A stretch of DNA of 14,368 nt from an uncultured Clostridia bacterium (GTDB taxonomy: Bacteria; Bacillota; Clostridia; Christensenellales; Aristaeellaceae): positions 1 through 14,368 of the forward strand of contig CALGYL010000406.1 in assembly GCA_937934775.1 (NCBI GenBank), given 5' to 3'. The position numbers were made by a program, and so were the translations under genes. Shown piece by piece: positions 14,321 to 14,368 of the stretch. Each line of letters starts with the position of its first letter. Within the stretch, counting starts at the first letter, position 1. Below the pieces are notes generated by a model. That model was not told the origin of the DNA. It saw nothing but the letters and a program-made list of their open reading frames with translations, and ran no database searches.

Positions 14321-14368
14321 AGATCGGAAGAGCGTCGTGTAGGGAAAGAGTGTAGATCTCGGTGGTCG
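14321..14368. other. Illumina adapter read-through
   Basis: From 14321 to the end the sequence is the reverse complement of the Illumina universal adapter: AGATCGGAAGAGCGTCGTGT at 14321-14340, then the rest of the adapter to 14368. It is not genomic. On the plus strand it encodes the peptide IGRASCRERV, a well-known contaminant tail of database proteins. Confidence 0.98.

Noticed and set aside
13843..14355. 170-residue plus-strand open frame ending KIGRASCRERV
   Set aside because: Antisense to rplR and rplF, and its tail is translated adapter sequence.

Overview
The window looks like a binned or assembled contig from a fairly GC-rich member of the Firmicutes, most likely class Clostridia and probably uncultured. 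This rests on gene order and family details: adk-map-KOW gene-infA-rpmJ-rpsM-rpsK-rpsD-rpoA-rplQ, an L17 carrying two insertions, a Crh-like HPr homologue without the phospho-histidine, an sdpR/sdpI-like pair and a lepA-hemW operon. The lineage is inference. Both ends carry Illumina adapter sequence (1-10 and 14321-14368), so the terminal genes are cut by assembly artefacts, not by biology.

Layout from high to low coordinates, since nearly everything is on the minus strand. (i) 14320-5882 is the end of the S10/spc block plus the alpha operon: rplF (5' cut), rplR, rpsE, rpmD, rplO, secY, adk, map, a small KOW RNA-binding protein gene, infA, rpmJ, rpsM, rpsK, rpsD, rpoA and rplQ. It closes with a strong hairpin at 5809-5847. 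Genes are tightly packed (ATGA overlaps at adk/map and map/KOW, a one-base overlap at rplR/rpsE). The exception is a 144-base structured gap between rpsM and rpsK. (ii) 5467-5688, on the plus strand, is the Crh-like gene. It has a textbook intrinsic terminator and is convergent with the ribosomal operon. A LacI-type palindrome lies upstream. (iii) 5233-1758, minus strand, is lepA, a YcxB-like membrane protein gene and hemW, expressed from a recognisable promoter divergent from the Crh-like gene. (iv) 1757-1401 is a 357-base intergenic stretch with the promoter and operator of the next operon. (v) 1400-445 is an ArsR-family repressor translationally coupled to a six-TM SdpI-family protein. (vi) 201-11 is the first 63 codons of an RlmL/YpsC-type 23S rRNA methyltransferase with its own promoter, running off the contig.

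Functionally the window is dominated by translation: ribosomal proteins, IF-1, EF4, rRNA modification and methionine aminopeptidase. Protein export (SecY), adenylate homeostasis (Adk) and the RNA polymerase alpha subunit sit in the same transcription unit. I do not see a mobile element, CRISPR array, defence island or clearly undescribed multi-gene system. The points most worth a second look are the sdpRI-like orphan immunity module with its palindromic operator, the His-less HPr with its upstream palindrome, the structured rpsM-rpsK gap, the YcxB-like gene inside lepA-hemW, and the adapter contamination.
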